A DNA stretch of 64,000 nt from Mesorhizobium sp. (GCA_004020315.1 SAQG01000006.1:75465-139464), one strand, 5' to 3'; positions 1 through 10,120 are shown, counted from the stretch's first letter. The notes: a model not told the origin generated them from the letters alone. Numbers and translations are program-made.

Positions 1-145
1 CCTCCCACCCATCCCGCCTGACCATCATTGGTGTGTCGACGATGATTCATCATTCTCGGTCCTAGCCGAGCCACCCTGCCTTGCAGGACGCAATTTACTT
101 TTCTATCACTAGTGGCATTCGACTGTATCTGGGGACGTACAGGGC

Positions 146-2158
146 ATGGGGCGGGCAAGGCACTTTCAGGCGGCGACAATAGTGGTCGCAAGACTCACTA
201 TATTGGCAAGACTCACCGTAGTGATTGTCATTTGCACGGTCTGCTGGCCGGCCATGGCCGGTACGACCGTGCACAAGGGCAGCTTTGGCGACTGGATCGA
301 GCGAGTCGCGCTTCCCAAGGCCGATCCGCAATTCGACAGTCAGGTCAAGAATGGCATATCCAACCTGCTGTCGGAATATCAGATCCGGAAGCGTCTGGGC
401 GGATTGGAGATCTTCGACCGCTATGCCTACAGGATCGTCGACCGCACAGGCCTGGAACGCGGCGCCAGCATAAGTTTTGAATTCGATCCTGCGACGTCCG
501 ATGTCACCGTGAACTGGATCGACATCATTCGCGACGGCGTGGTGATCCAGCACCTTTCCGATGCTGAGTTCGACGTGTTTCGGCGCGAGAGGGATGCGGA
601 GAAGGGCCTCTTCGATGGCTGGCTTACCGCTTACGTCAACATCAACGATGTCCGGGTCGGAGACATCGTCGACTATGGCAAGACCACGGTCAGAACTCCG
701 ATCGTCGGCACGGATCTTCTTTTCCATTCCTTTGCCGTTGCCTGGGACGAACCCATCGCTCTGATCCGCGAAAGAGTGACGTGGCCAACGGTGCAGCCCC
801 TGAAATTCCGACAGGTCAGGACGGACATACGCCCGGATGTCCAGTCTACCGGAGAAACGACGACCTATCTTTGGCAAAGCGCCAACCCGATTCCGGTGAA
901 ATCGCAGGAATATCTGCCGCCCGACTTTCTCACATATCCGTCCATCGAAATCTCTTCGGCGTCTAAGTGGCAAGACATCGTCGACACGGTTCTTCCGTAT
1001 TATCGGCTGAACCAGGAGCTGCCGGCAGGTTTCGCGGCGAAGCTCGACGCCATTGCCGCGAAATACGATGCGCCCGAAGACAGGATGATCGAGGCAATGC
1101 GGTTGGTCCAGGACAACATCCGCTATGTCAGCCTGTCCATGGGCCGTGGTTCCTATATCCCGCGCAGCCCGACCACCGTGGTGGCAAGCGGGTTCGGAGA
1201 TTGCAAGGACAAGGCGCTGCTTCTCGCCTCCAGCCTGCGGCGACTGGGAATCCACGCGGACGTGGCTCTCACGGATCTCGACGAAGGGCTTGCTCTCGCC
1301 ACGACGCTTCCGACGATAAGGGCGTTTGACCACGTCATCGTAAAGGTCGCCATCGACAGCCAGACCTACTGGATAGACGCGACCAACTATCTGCAGGGCG
1401 GCAGGGCAGATAATCTTATACCGCCCGACTACGGCTTTGCGCTGCCCATTGTCGCTGACAACGCAGATATGGAAAAGATTGACCGAAAGGAGCTCTACCA
1501 GCCGACCACCTTTGTGAATGAGGTATTCGATTTTCCCAAACGTAAAGGCGAGCCGCTCAAACTGACGGTTACCACCACCTATTGGGGCGCAGATGCCGAT
1601 AGCATGCGCTATAAGCTTGTCTCGCAATCGGCGGCAAAGATCGCGGACGACTATCTCAAATATTACAATCGTCAGTATCCCGGAATGAAAAGCCTGGGGC
1701 CGTTGGTAACGAACGACAGCCGCGACAAGAATCTGGTTTCGGTAACCGAATCCTACGATCTGTCGGCAGACGATCTCGACGCCGATAACCTCTCCAAGGA
1801 ATTTGCGCTGAAATCGGATGTCGGCATCAGGTATCTGCCGGAGCCCGACCTGCTCGAAAGAAGCGCGCCAATCTGGCTAGGCAGCCCGATCTTTCGACGA
1901 CACCGGTGCACCGTCAGAAATTTGAAGGCCCACTTCGTTGGCCCCGAGGACAATGACGACGTGATTACGCCCCACGTCGCATTCAAGGCTCGTTGGACGA
2001 GCACCTCCACAGAATTTCAGGTCGACTGGTTTCTCAAGACTCTCAATGACCAGGTTCCCGCCAAGAGCCTCGGCCCCTATTTGAAATCCCTCAAGAAGAT
2101 CAACGACAACTCGGCTTGGAATTACAATTTCACCTATTCGGACGCCGAAGCGAACTGA
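146..2158 (+). CDS. Exported DUF3857 / transglutaminase-like protein
   Basis: A 670-residue predicted exported protein that joins an N-terminal DUF3857 domain (about residues 60-220) to a transglutaminase-like, cysteine-protease-fold domain (about 300-420). The triad expected of that fold is visible: Cys353 in GDCKD, His396 in FDHV and Asp411 in WIDAT. Residues about 8-38 are hydrophobic and end in AMAG, which I read as a signal peptide, so the protein should act in the periplasm. The family's substrate is not known. The ATG at 146 is the first start that keeps the signal peptide; no strong ribosome binding site is seen. It is a single gene, convergent with the ABC exporter, whose stop lies 15 bases away. 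Confidence 0.85.
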   Translation: MGRARHFQAATIVVARLTILARLTVVIVICTVCWPAMAGTTVHKGSFGDWIERVALPKADPQFDSQVKNGISNLLSEYQIRKRLGGLEIFDRYAYRIVDRTGLERGASISFEFDPATSDVTVNWIDIIRDGVVIQHLSDAEFDVFRRERDAEKGLFDGWLTAYVNINDVRVGDIVDYGKTTVRTPIVGTDLLFHSFAVAWDEPIALIRERVTWPTVQPLKFRQVRTDIRPDVQSTGETTTYLWQSANPIPVKSQEYLPPDFLTYPSIEISSASKWQDIVDTVLPYYRLNQELPAGFAAKLDAIAAKYDAPEDRMIEAMRLVQDNIRYVSLSMGRGSYIPRSPTTVVASGFGDCKDKALLLASSLRRLGIHADVALTDLDEGLALATTLPTIRAFDHVIVKVAIDSQTYWIDATNYLQGGRADNLIPPDYGFALPIVADNADMEKIDRKELYQPTTFVNEVFDFPKRKGEPLKLTVTTTYWGADADSMRYKLVSQSAAKIADDYLKYYNRQYPGMKSLGPLVTNDSRDKNLVSVTESYDLSADDLDADNLSKEFALKSDVGIRYLPEPDLLERSAPIWLGSPIFRRHRCTVRNLKAHFVGPEDNDDVITPHVAFKARWTSTSTEFQVDWFLKTLNDQVPAKSLGPYLKSLKKINDNSAWNYNFTYSDAEAN

Positions 2159-2173
2159 CGCCAATGGAAAGAC

Positions 2174-3976
<1,803 letters not shown>

Positions 3977-4179
3977 GACCGTTTCCTCTGGCTCTTTTGG
4001 TATGCGCCTTAATATGCGCTTGCCGCGGCCTTGTGATTCAATTCCGGCTGATGTATAGGCTCGCCGACCGTTTTTAAAAGCCGTGGCTCCTCAATAGCTG
4101 CGGCTTCGAGTTTTAAAAAGGGGCGCATCGACGCAGGCTTTATGCCCGTCAGCAGCGCCAGCGAACCAGGAATAGCACA

Positions 4180-4401
4180 ATGAAGACCGACATCCATCCC
4201 GACTACCACACCATCAAGGTCGTCATGACCGACGGCACCGAATACATGACCCGTTCGACCTGGGGCAAGGAAGGCGACACGATGAACCTCGACATCGACC
4301 CGACCACCCATCCGGCCTGGACCGGCGGCCAGCAGACCCTGCTCGACCGCGGCGGCCGCCTGTCGAAGTTCAAGAAGCGTTTCGAAGGTTTCGGCCTCTA
4401 A
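4180..4401 (+). CDS. rpmE: 50S ribosomal protein L31
   Basis: A 73-residue protein beginning [10 protein letters not shown], which is characteristic of bacterial L31, a surface protein of the large ribosomal subunit that bridges the two subunits. No CxxC zinc ligands are present, so this is the zinc-independent type. The ATG at 4180 fits the family start. A strong hairpin terminator follows 22 bases after the stop, so it is probably transcribed alone. The 200-base leader before it holds no other gene. Confidence 0.97.
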   Translation: MKTDIHPDYHTIKVVMTDGTEYMTRSTWGKEGDTMNLDIDPTTHPAWTGGQQTLLDRGGRLSKFKKRFEGFGL

Positions 4402-4423
4402 GCCGCAGGCCTTTCTCGGATCG

Positions 4424-4450
4424 AAAAACCCGCCCTCGTGGCGGGTTTTT
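4424..4450 (+). terminator. Rho-independent terminator of rpmE
   Basis: Perfect 11-base inverted repeat AAAAACCCGCC / GGCGGGTTTTT around a five-base loop, running into a T tract, placed just after the rpmE stop. The mirrored A and T runs mean it could stop transcription from either side. Confidence 0.9.
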
Positions 4451-4456
4451 TGTTGA

Positions 4457-4909
4457 CTGGAGCTACCCGCGACAGGAGGGTCGACGGGTTGGCTGGCCGT
4501 TCACTACGGTGACAAGTCGGTCTGGGACGAGCTCTGGAACGAACTGCATCATCAGGGTGATGTTGGAGACGCATCTTACGCCGCCGTTGTGGAACTGGCT
4601 CGCATCTCCGAAGGCCAAACTCCAGTTTATTGGGGAGCCTACGGTCTGGCCGCCACGATCGAAGAAGCGCGATTGGCCTACGACCGGAACCCGCCGATCC
4701 CGGATTGGATCGAACCACACTACAAAACTGCGTGGCAGATCCTTTTCAAATTGGCCTTGCGGGATCTGGCAATTTCGGCGGATGACCCAACCGTAAACTG
4801 CGCATTGGCTGTTGTCGCGCTTCATAGAGGCCGGTCCAGCCTCGGCCGCATGGCGATGTGCGAGGAAGATGAGCGCACGGAAATGCTACGGGATTATTTC
4901 GGCCGGTAG
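4457..4909 (+). pseudogene. Hypothetical protein gene without a usable start codon
   Basis: The frame is open from 4457, just after a TGA in the rpmE terminator, to the stop at 4909. The translation looks like real protein throughout (WDELWNELHHQGDVGDASY and onward, about 140 residues). The only ATG/GTG/TTG in frame is a GTG at 4589, which lies inside this protein-like stretch and would remove roughly 30 plausible residues. A good Shine-Dalgarno sequence AGGAGGG sits at 4474-4480, followed in frame by ACG at 4484 and CTG at 4493. I infer that the original ATG was lost, possibly as ATG to ACG, or that the 5' end was cut off beside the terminator. I do not recognise the function; no membrane segment or signal peptide is seen. 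Confidence 0.5.
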
Positions 4910-4917
4910 TCTCGGCT

Positions 4918-5559
4918 CTATTCGCCGACCAGTTCGCGCAGCGCCATGCGCTTGTAGGCGGCGACCAGATCGTCGCCTTCTTGCCGCCCGACCGAGATCG
5001 CCAGCCGCATGGTAGCCTCGCCCATCTGCCAGATGAGAAACGCCGTCGTTTCCAGCGCCGCCGGATCGGCGGTGGGCCGCAGCCGCTTCAGCACCGCAGT
5101 GAGGAATTCGGCGTTGGCCCGGCTGTCGGCAAGCTCGAGTTCGCGCAGTGCCTTGTCGGCCTGCGTGCCTGACCAGATGTCGCGCATCACCGGCTCCGCC
5201 AGGAACAGCCGGTAATAAATATCCACCAGCTCGGAAAATGCCCGCCGCAACCCTTCGGCGTCGCTAACCTTGGCAAGTGCTGCCGCGATGCAGGCCTGGC
5301 TCTCGGCGGTGTAGCGCTCGGCCAGAGCCCAGATGATCGCCCGCTTGTCCGGGAAGAACTGGTAGAGCGAACCGATCGACACGCCGGCCCGTTCCGCCAC
5401 TTCGCCCATGCGCATGGCATCGCTGCCTTGCTCGGCGATCAGCGCGGAGGCTGCGGCCAGCATCCGCTCGACCCGCTCGCGGCTGCGCTGCTGACTTGGC
5501 GCCCGGCGCGGCGATGCGATCTGGCCGTCCTGTGAACCCGATACGGTCGAGCCTTCCAT
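4918..5559 (-). CDS. TetR/AcrR family transcriptional regulator
   Basis: About 213 residues with an N-terminal TetR helix-turn-helix (MGEVAERAGVSIGSLYQFF) and a divergent all-helical ligand domain. I chose the ATG at 5559 (MEGSTVSGS) over the upstream ATG at 5586 because AGGAGA lies 6 bases before it. The gene is divergent from an NmrA-type reductase. A 19-base inverted repeat in the gap overlaps the reductase promoter, so this protein most likely represses the reductase and the DUF1772 gene behind it until an unknown inducer binds. Confidence 0.88.
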   Translation of the reverse strand: MEGSTVSGSQDGQIASPRRAPSQQRSRERVERMLAAASALIAEQGSDAMRMGEVAERAGVSIGSLYQFFPDKRAIIWALAERYTAESQACIAAALAKVSDAEGLRRAFSELVDIYYRLFLAEPVMRDIWSGTQADKALRELELADSRANAEFLTAVLKRLRPTADPAALETTAFLIWQMGEATMRLAISVGRQEGDDLVAAYKRMALRELVGE

Positions 5560-5592
5560 CACTGTCTCCTGACGAATGATCAACAAATTGGC

Positions 5593-5636
5593 TTGACTGG
5601 TAAAATACGAGGGTTTATCACGTTTTGCAAACGTGA
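5593..5636 (+). promoter_or_regulatory. Promoter and TetR-type operator for the NmrA/DUF1772 genes
   Basis: A -35 box TTGACT (5593-5598) and a -10-like TATCAC (5616-5621) are 17 bases apart. The perfect inverted repeat TCACGTTTTGCAAACGTGA (8-base arms, 3-base centre, 5618-5636) covers the -10 box and the likely transcription start. This is the layout expected for a repressor of the TetR family encoded divergently. Confidence 0.7.
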
Positions 5637-5670
5637 GGATTACTCATGTTTCGGACAGAGGAGAATCACC

Positions 5671-6504
5671 ATGATCGACACAGCAAGGAAACCGACTTTA
5701 ATCCTCGGCGGCACCGGCAAGACCGGCCGTCGTCTCGCAGATAGGTTGACGGCGCAGGGCCTGCCGGTACGGATCGGCTCGCGCTCGGGCACGCCGCGGT
5801 TCGACTGGGAAAACAAAGCCACCTGGGCGCCGGCCCTTGATGGCGTGAGCGCCGTCTACATCACCTACTATCCTGATCTTGCGGTGCCCGGTGCGGCCGA
5901 AGCGGTCGGCGCCTTCTCTCGTCTTGCCGTGGACCGCGGCGTCAAACGGCTGGTACTGCTGTCAGGGCGTGGCGAAACGGAAGCGCAACGCGCAGAAGAG
6001 ATGCTGAAAGCCTCAGGCGCCGACTGGACAATCCTGCGCTGCGCCTGGTTTTCGCAGAATTTCAGCGAGAGTTTTTTGCTCGATCCGCTGCTCGCCGGTG
6101 AGGTCGCCTTGCCGGTCGGCACTGTCGGAGAGCCGTTCGTCGACGCCGACGACATCGCCGACGCCGCCGTGACGGTGCTCACCCGGCAAGGCCATGTCGG
6201 CCAGCTTTATGAGCTAACCGGGCCACGGCTGCTGAGCTTCGCCGACGCGGTCGCCGAGATCGGCAAGGCGAGCGGCCGCGACATTCGGTTCAGACGGATT
6301 TCGCATGCCGAGTTCACTGCCGCGGTAGCCGGGTACGAGTTGCCGGCCGAGTTCGTCTGGCTGCTCAACGAGCTGTTCACCGAGGTGCTCGACGGCCGCA
6401 ACGAGTCGCTGACCGACGGCGTCGAGCGCGTGCTCGGCCGCGCCCCGAAAGACTTTTCCACCTACGCAACCGAAACCGCCGCTACGGGCATCTGGAGGGA
6501 CTGA
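5671..6504 (+). CDS. NmrA-family NAD(P)-binding oxidoreductase
   Basis: A 277-residue atypical short-chain dehydrogenase. The nucleotide-binding motif GGTGKTG is near the N-terminus and the NmrA-like C-terminal half follows. Such proteins act as quinone or small-molecule reductases or as redox sensors; the substrate here is unknown. The start at 5671 is set by GAGGAGA 5 bases upstream; the longer open frame from 5593 would run through the promoter and operator. It is followed after one base by the DUF1772 gene, so the two form an operon under the divergent TetR regulator. Confidence 0.85.
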   Translation: MIDTARKPTLILGGTGKTGRRLADRLTAQGLPVRIGSRSGTPRFDWENKATWAPALDGVSAVYITYYPDLAVPGAAEAVGAFSRLAVDRGVKRLVLLSGRGETEAQRAEEMLKASGADWTILRCAWFSQNFSESFLLDPLLAGEVALPVGTVGEPFVDADDIADAAVTVLTRQGHVGQLYELTGPRLLSFADAVAEIGKASGRDIRFRRISHAEFTAAVAGYELPAEFVWLLNELFTEVLDGRNESLTDGVERVLGRAPKDFSTYATETAATGIWRD

Positions 6505-6505
6505 C

Positions 6506-6985
6506 ATGATCATGAAACTGCTCCCCACCCTCACCTTCATCGCCGCAATTGGCTCAGGCATTGTCGGCGGTGTCTTCTTCGCATTTTCCAATTTTATCAT
6601 GCCGGCGTTCGCCCGCCTGCCCGCCGCAGGCGGCATCGCCGCAATGAATTCGATCAACATCACCGTCATTACGCCGATGTTCATGACCGCGCTTTTTGGC
6701 ACCGGGCTGATCTGCCTTGTCCTCGCCACCGGCGCTATCATCGGCTGGAGCCAACCGGGTTCGTTCTGGCTTCTCGCCGGTGCCCTGATCTACGTCGTCG
6801 GCAACCCGATCGTGACGATGATCTTCAACGTGCCGCTCAACAACGCGCTGGCCGCTGTCGATCCGGCCAGCGCCAACGGCGCCGCCGTGTGGACCACCTA
6901 TCTCAAAGATTGGGTGATGTGGAACCACGTCCGCACCATCACCGCCATCGCCGCGCTGGGCTGCTTCATCATGGCGTGGCGGTGA
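6506..6985 (+). CDS. DUF1772 (anthrone-oxygenase-like) membrane protein
   Basis: A 159-residue integral membrane protein with four hydrophobic segments and the DUF1772 pattern (N-terminal FAFSNFIMPA, central NVPLNNAL, C-terminal WNHVRTITA). The family includes fungal anthrone oxygenases, but bacterial members have no settled function. The start is one base after the stop of the NmrA-type reductase, so translation is probably coupled and the two may act on the same aromatic or quinone compound; that last point is inference. Confidence 0.85.
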   Translation: MIMKLLPTLTFIAAIGSGIVGGVFFAFSNFIMPAFARLPAAGGIAAMNSINITVITPMFMTALFGTGLICLVLATGAIIGWSQPGSFWLLAGALIYVVGNPIVTMIFNVPLNNALAAVDPASANGAAVWTTYLKDWVMWNHVRTITAIAALGCFIMAWR

Positions 6986-7002
6986 ATGAGGCCAGAAATT
7001 TA

Positions 7003-7029
7003 AAAGACCCTGCGTCAGGCAGGGTCTTT
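7003..7029. terminator. Shared hairpin terminator between DUF1772 and SelW-like genes
   Basis: Perfect 11-base inverted repeat AAAGACCCTGC / GCAGGGTCTTT with a five-base loop. It lies between two convergent genes. The stop codon of the SelW-like gene (7015-7017) falls in the loop, so one arm is also coding sequence. T runs are short, so strength is uncertain. Confidence 0.65.
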
Positions 7030-7419
7030 GGACCCGGGGTCTTTTGACGTGGGGTCTTTTGACCTATGGCCCTTTCGATCGGCATGGCCGAGAGCGCGAT
7101 CCGGATCGATCACGTCGCGAACCAGTTGCTTGAGCTTTGCGGCATCGGGAAAGCCGCCGTCGCGCTTGCGGTCCCAGACCAGCGCGTCGTTGCAGGAAAT
7201 GGTGAAGATGCCGCCGGTGCCGGGCACCAGCGTGACCTCGCCCAGATCCGTTCCGAAGGTCGACAGCAGCTCCTGCGCCATCCAGCCGGCCCGCAGCAGC
7301 CAATGGCACTGCGTGCAATAGGTGATGCGGACCTGAGGCAGAGCCTGTTCACTTATGTCTGGCTGAGCTCCGCTCGTGTCTGGCTGAGCTCCGCTCATGC
7401 CTGGCTGAGCTCTTCTCAT
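7015..7419 (-). CDS. SelT/SelW/SelH (Rdx) family protein with repeat-expanded ends
   Basis: A 134-residue protein whose core (about residues 28-105) matches the Rdx family of thioredoxin-like proteins, with the redox motif CTQC in YCTQCHW; cysteine stands where animal homologues carry selenocysteine. Both ends are additions. The first 24 residues are repeats of SGAQPD-type units coded by 21-base repeats, and the last 15 residues are [15 protein letters not shown] coded by 15-base repeats that resemble the terminator arm. The start codon overlaps the yebC stop as ATGA, so the two genes are co-translated. The redox partner is unknown. Confidence 0.82.
   Translation of the reverse strand: MRRAQPGMSGAQPDTSGAQPDISEQALPQVRITYCTQCHWLLRAGWMAQELLSTFGTDLGEVTLVPGTGGIFTISCNDALVWDRKRDGGFPDAAKLKQLVRDVIDPDRALGHADRKGHRSKDPTSKDPGSKDPA
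7022..7063. repeat. 15-base tandem repeat at the 3' end of the SelW-like gene
   Basis: The string GGGTCTTT recurs at 7022, 7037 and 7052, exactly 15 bases apart. The first copy is the right arm of the terminator hairpin. The copies code for the SKDP repeats at the C-terminus. Confidence 0.85.
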
Positions 7420-7437
7420 GCCGCGCTGAGCTTCGCC
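7355..7437. repeat. 21-base tandem repeat across the yebC / SelW-like junction
   Basis: GCTGAG recurs at 7362, 7383, 7404 and 7425, exactly 21 bases apart, within longer similar units. The unit at 7425 is the last codons and stop of yebC; the other three code for the N-terminal repeats of the SelW-like protein. The junction therefore seems to have been copied in tandem. Confidence 0.85.
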
Positions 7438-8165
7438 ATGGTCTCGTCGTCGACCTCGAAATTGGCGTAGACGCTCTGCACGTCATCATCGTCCTCGAGC
7501 GTGGCGACCAGTTTCATCAGCGACTGTGCCCGCTCCTCGTCGACCGCAATGTTGGTCTGCGGCTTCCAGATCGGCTTCACCGATTCAGCCTCGCCGAGCG
7601 CGCCTTCCAGCGCCTTGGACACCTCGCCGAGGTTCTCGAAGGCACAATAGATCGTGTGGCCTTCCTCGTCCGACTGGACGTCGTCGGCCCCGGCCTCGAT
7701 CGCCGCGTCCATGACCTTCTCGGCGCTGCCGACCGATGCCGGATAGAAGATCTCGCCGACACGGTCCCACATGAACGACACCGAGCCGGTTTCGCCCATC
7801 GCCCCGCCGGCCTTGGTGAAGGCGGCGCGCACATTCGACGCCGAGCGGTTGCGGTTGTCGGTCAGCGCCTCGACAATCAGCGCAACGCCACCCGGCCCGT
7901 AGCCTTCGTAGCGCACGGCTTCGTAAGTCTCGGCATCGCCCATCGACGCCTTGTTGATGGCGCGCTGGATATTGTCCTTCGGCATCGACACCGCTTTGGC
8001 ATTCTGCACGGCCAAGCGCAGGCGCGGGTTCATCGACGGATCCGGCGTGCCGCTCTTGGCAGCGACGGTTATTTCGCGCGCCAGCTTGGAAAACATTTTC
8101 GACCGCACCGCGTCCTGGCGGCCCTTGCGGTGCATGATGTTCTTGAACTGTGAATGGCCAGCCAT
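7416..8165 (-). CDS. YebC/PmpR family protein
   Basis: A 249-residue member of the YebC family beginning [15 protein letters not shown], the signature start, which is why I place the start at 8165 and not at the longer open frame. The family has been described both as DNA-binding regulators and, more recently, as factors that help ribosomes over difficult peptide stretches. It overlaps the SelW-like gene by ATGA. In many proteobacteria yebC stands beside the ruv genes; that is not so here. Confidence 0.93.
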   Translation of the reverse strand: MAGHSQFKNIMHRKGRQDAVRSKMFSKLAREITVAAKSGTPDPSMNPRLRLAVQNAKAVSMPKDNIQRAINKASMGDAETYEAVRYEGYGPGGVALIVEALTDNRNRSASNVRAAFTKAGGAMGETGSVSFMWDRVGEIFYPASVGSAEKVMDAAIEAGADDVQSDEEGHTIYCAFENLGEVSKALEGALGEAESVKPIWKPQTNIAVDEERAQSLMKLVATLEDDDDVQSVYANFEVDDETMAKLSAA

Positions 8166-8383
8166 GGAACCCCTGTCGTCTTCTTGGCAGAGCATCCTGC
8201 AGCGAGATCTCGCCCTTTGCCACAATGCTCGAAGTCAAAATTTCAGAACGTCCCTGATGCGTCCGGATGGACGTACGGCGCTCTATCTCGGAATGGCCGG
8301 CTTATAGATAAATCGGCTCAATTCGTCCAGCCGCGCCGTAAGGATGGCGCGCAACGTGCCGCCAGCTGCATTCCTGCGGCCAT

Positions 8384-8707
8384 TCACCCCTCCAGATCGG
8401 ATTTCAGCCGGTCGAGAATGCTGATCGCATGGGTGGCATACTGGCTGATCCAGCGGTCGTGGATCTGCTTGATCGGCAGCGCATTGAGATGGTTCCAGCG
8501 TTCGCGCCCCTCGCGCCGCACCACGACCAGGTCGGCTTCCTCCAGCACTTTCAGATGCAGCATGACGGTGCAGCGGTCCATATCGGGAAAGGCATCGCAC
8601 AGCATGCCGGTGGTCCGTGGCGCGTCCTTCAACTCGTCCAGCAGCGCACGCCGGCGCGGATGCGCCAGCGCCTTGAAAACATTGTCGTCCTGCGCTTTGC
8701 TTGACAT
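8384..8707 (-). CDS. ArsR family transcriptional regulator
   Basis: A 107-residue winged-helix repressor (FKALAHPRRRALLDEL, then the recognition helix region). It lacks the CxC metal site of ArsR proper. It is divergent from two SRPBCC (AHSA1-type) genes and a glyoxalase-fold gene, an arrangement common for metal-independent ArsR proteins. A 20-base inverted repeat overlaps its own start codon, so it is probably autorepressed and also controls the divergent genes. Confidence 0.88.
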   Translation of the reverse strand: MSSKAQDDNVFKALAHPRRRALLDELKDAPRTTGMLCDAFPDMDRCTVMLHLKVLEEADLVVVRREGRERWNHLNALPIKQIHDRWISQYATHAISILDRLKSDLEG

Positions 8708-8725
8708 GTTATATTTTTATAACAT
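8706..8725. promoter_or_regulatory. Probable ArsR operator
   Basis: Inverted repeat ATGTTATATTTTTATAACAT with perfect 8-base arms around TTTT, overlapping the arsR start codon (8705-8707) and 33 bases before the divergent SRPBCC gene start. It is very AT-rich in a GC-rich region, which fits a combined promoter and operator. Confidence 0.75.
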
Positions 8726-8758
8726 AATGCCAGTCTGATCAAGGAAGGAGCTGTGGAT

Positions 8759-9241
8759 ATGTCTATTGGATTCAGGGTTTCGGGCCGCATCGGCAAACCG
8801 GTCGCCGAAGTCTTCGATGCGGTCGTCAATCCGAAGAAGCTCAGCGGCTATTTCACCACCATCGGCGGCGCCAGCGCCCCGCTGGCGGCCGGCGCCAAGG
8901 TCGTCTGGTGGGGCAAGGTCCCGGTCGAAGTCGACGAGGTGGAGAAAGACAGCCGCATCGTGCTGCGCTGGGACGCCACCGACGCCGACGGCAAGCCGGC
9001 TTACAAGACGCGCATCGAGATGAATTTCGAGCCGCTGGACGACGGCGGCACCTTCGTCACCATCGCCGAGGCCGGCTGGCACGAGGACGCGGTCGGCCTG
9101 AAGAAGTCTTACCTCAATTGTGAGGGCTGGTCACAGATGCTGGCCTGCATGAAGGCCTATGTCGAATACGGCATCAATTTGCGTGACGGCTATTACCGCA
9201 GCGAGATGAAGGGCGAGCCCGCCAATGAAGACAATATCTGA
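8759..9241 (+). CDS. SRPBCC (AHSA1-type) domain protein
   Basis: About 160 residues with the START/Bet v1-like helix-grip fold of the AHSA1 group (GFRVSGRIGKPVAEVFDAVV at the start). The family binds hydrophobic ligands; none is known here. An in-frame GTG at 8753 is possible, but AAGGAAGGAG ends 8 bases before the ATG at 8759, which is better spacing. It is the first gene of a three-gene run divergent from arsR. Confidence 0.85.
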   Translation: MSIGFRVSGRIGKPVAEVFDAVVNPKKLSGYFTTIGGASAPLAAGAKVVWWGKVPVEVDEVEKDSRIVLRWDATDADGKPAYKTRIEMNFEPLDDGGTFVTIAEAGWHEDAVGLKKSYLNCEGWSQMLACMKAYVEYGINLRDGYYRSEMKGEPANEDNI

Positions 9242-9257
9242 GAAGACGGAGGAAAGA

Positions 9258-9695
9258 ATGGCTGCGAAGATCACCGGCGGCATCAACATCGCCATGAAAG
9301 TCCCGCCGCATCAGTACCAGGAGACGATCGCCTTCTACCGCGATGTCGTCGGCCTGAAGCCGTTCACAGCCAAGGCGCCAGCTGTTGGTTTCGAACTCGG
9401 CCCCAATCGCCTGTGGATCGACGAGGCGCCGATGCTGAGCCAGGCCGAGGTCTGGCTGGAGCTTTTCACCGATGATTTTCCGGCCGCCGCCGATCATCTC
9501 GCCAAGGCCGGCGTCGTGCGCTGCGACGCCATCGAGGCGCTCGGCGAAGGTTTTCGTGGCGGCTGGATCACCAATCCCGCCAACATCATTCACCTCGGCG
9601 CGAACCTGATGCCTGGTGACAGAAGCTGCGTCGACTTTGAGAGGAGGACAACATGGAAATCCGTGAGGCACCGGTCGCCGAAGCCGGCATGCTGA
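9258..9695 (+). CDS. Glyoxalase/VOC-fold protein
   Basis: A 145-residue protein with one recognisable VOC half (PHQYQETIAFYRDVVGLKPF) and a second half containing WLELFTDDFPAAADHL. Such proteins bind a metal and act on small electrophiles or serve as resistance proteins; the substrate is unknown. The start at 9258 follows GGAGGAAAG. Its 3' end overlaps the next gene by 43 bases in another frame, so the three genes are tightly packed and probably co-regulated by ArsR. Confidence 0.8.
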   Translation: MAAKITGGINIAMKVPPHQYQETIAFYRDVVGLKPFTAKAPAVGFELGPNRLWIDEAPMLSQAEVWLELFTDDFPAAADHLAKAGVVRCDAIEALGEGFRGGWITNPANIIHLGANLMPGDRSCVDFERRTTWKSVRHRSPKPAC

Positions 9696-10120
9696 TCCGG
9701 CGGCCGGTCGCCGACGTGTTCGAAGCCATCGTCGATCCGGCGATCACCACGAAATTCTGGTTCACCCATGGCAGCGACAGGCTGGACAGCGGCAACGAGG
9801 TTCGCTGGGAATGGCGCATGTATGGCGTCTCGACGCCAGTCACGGTCAGCGAGATCGTCAGGAACGAAAAGATCGTCATGCAATGGAGCGATCCGGCGAC
9901 CACTGTAGTCTGGACCTTTAGAGAGATGCCGGGCGGCACGACCTTTGTCGAGGTTCGCAATTTCGGTTTTGCCGGCAGCCCCGATGAACAGGTCAAGCAG
10001 GCGATCGGCTCGGCCGATGGCTTTGCGCTGGTGCTCGCCGGCGCCAAGGCGTGGCTGGAGCAGGGCCTGACGCTTGGCCTGATCGGCGACCGTCATCCGA
10101 AGGGCGTGCCGGCAAGTTAA
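9653..10120 (+). CDS. SRPBCC (AHSA1-type) domain protein
   Basis: A 155-residue AHSA1-type protein (AGMLIRRPVADVFEAIVDP), distinct from but similar in fold to the SRPBCC gene at 8759. GAGGAGGAC precedes the ATG. It starts inside the 3' end of the VOC-fold gene. Paired SRPBCC genes under an ArsR regulator are frequent in this class of bacteria, but their physiological role is not known to me. Confidence 0.85.
   Translation: MEIREAPVAEAGMLIRRPVADVFEAIVDPAITTKFWFTHGSDRLDSGNEVRWEWRMYGVSTPVTVSEIVRNEKIVMQWSDPATTVVWTFREMPGGTTFVEVRNFGFAGSPDEQVKQAIGSADGFALVLAGAKAWLEQGLTLGLIGDRHPKGVPAS

Noticed and set aside
4589..4909. A normal 106-residue gene starting at GTG 4589
   Set aside because: Protein-like sequence clearly continues upstream of that GTG, so it is unlikely to be the real start; listed instead as a gene without a start.
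7015..7419. Selenoprotein
   Set aside because: The redox motif is CTQC with ordinary cysteine codons and no in-frame TGA, so no selenocysteine insertion is needed.
7015..7437. CRISPR-like array at the short repeats of the SelW-like gene
   Set aside because: Units of 15 and 21 bases are contiguous, without unique spacers, and lie in coding sequence; no cas genes in the window.
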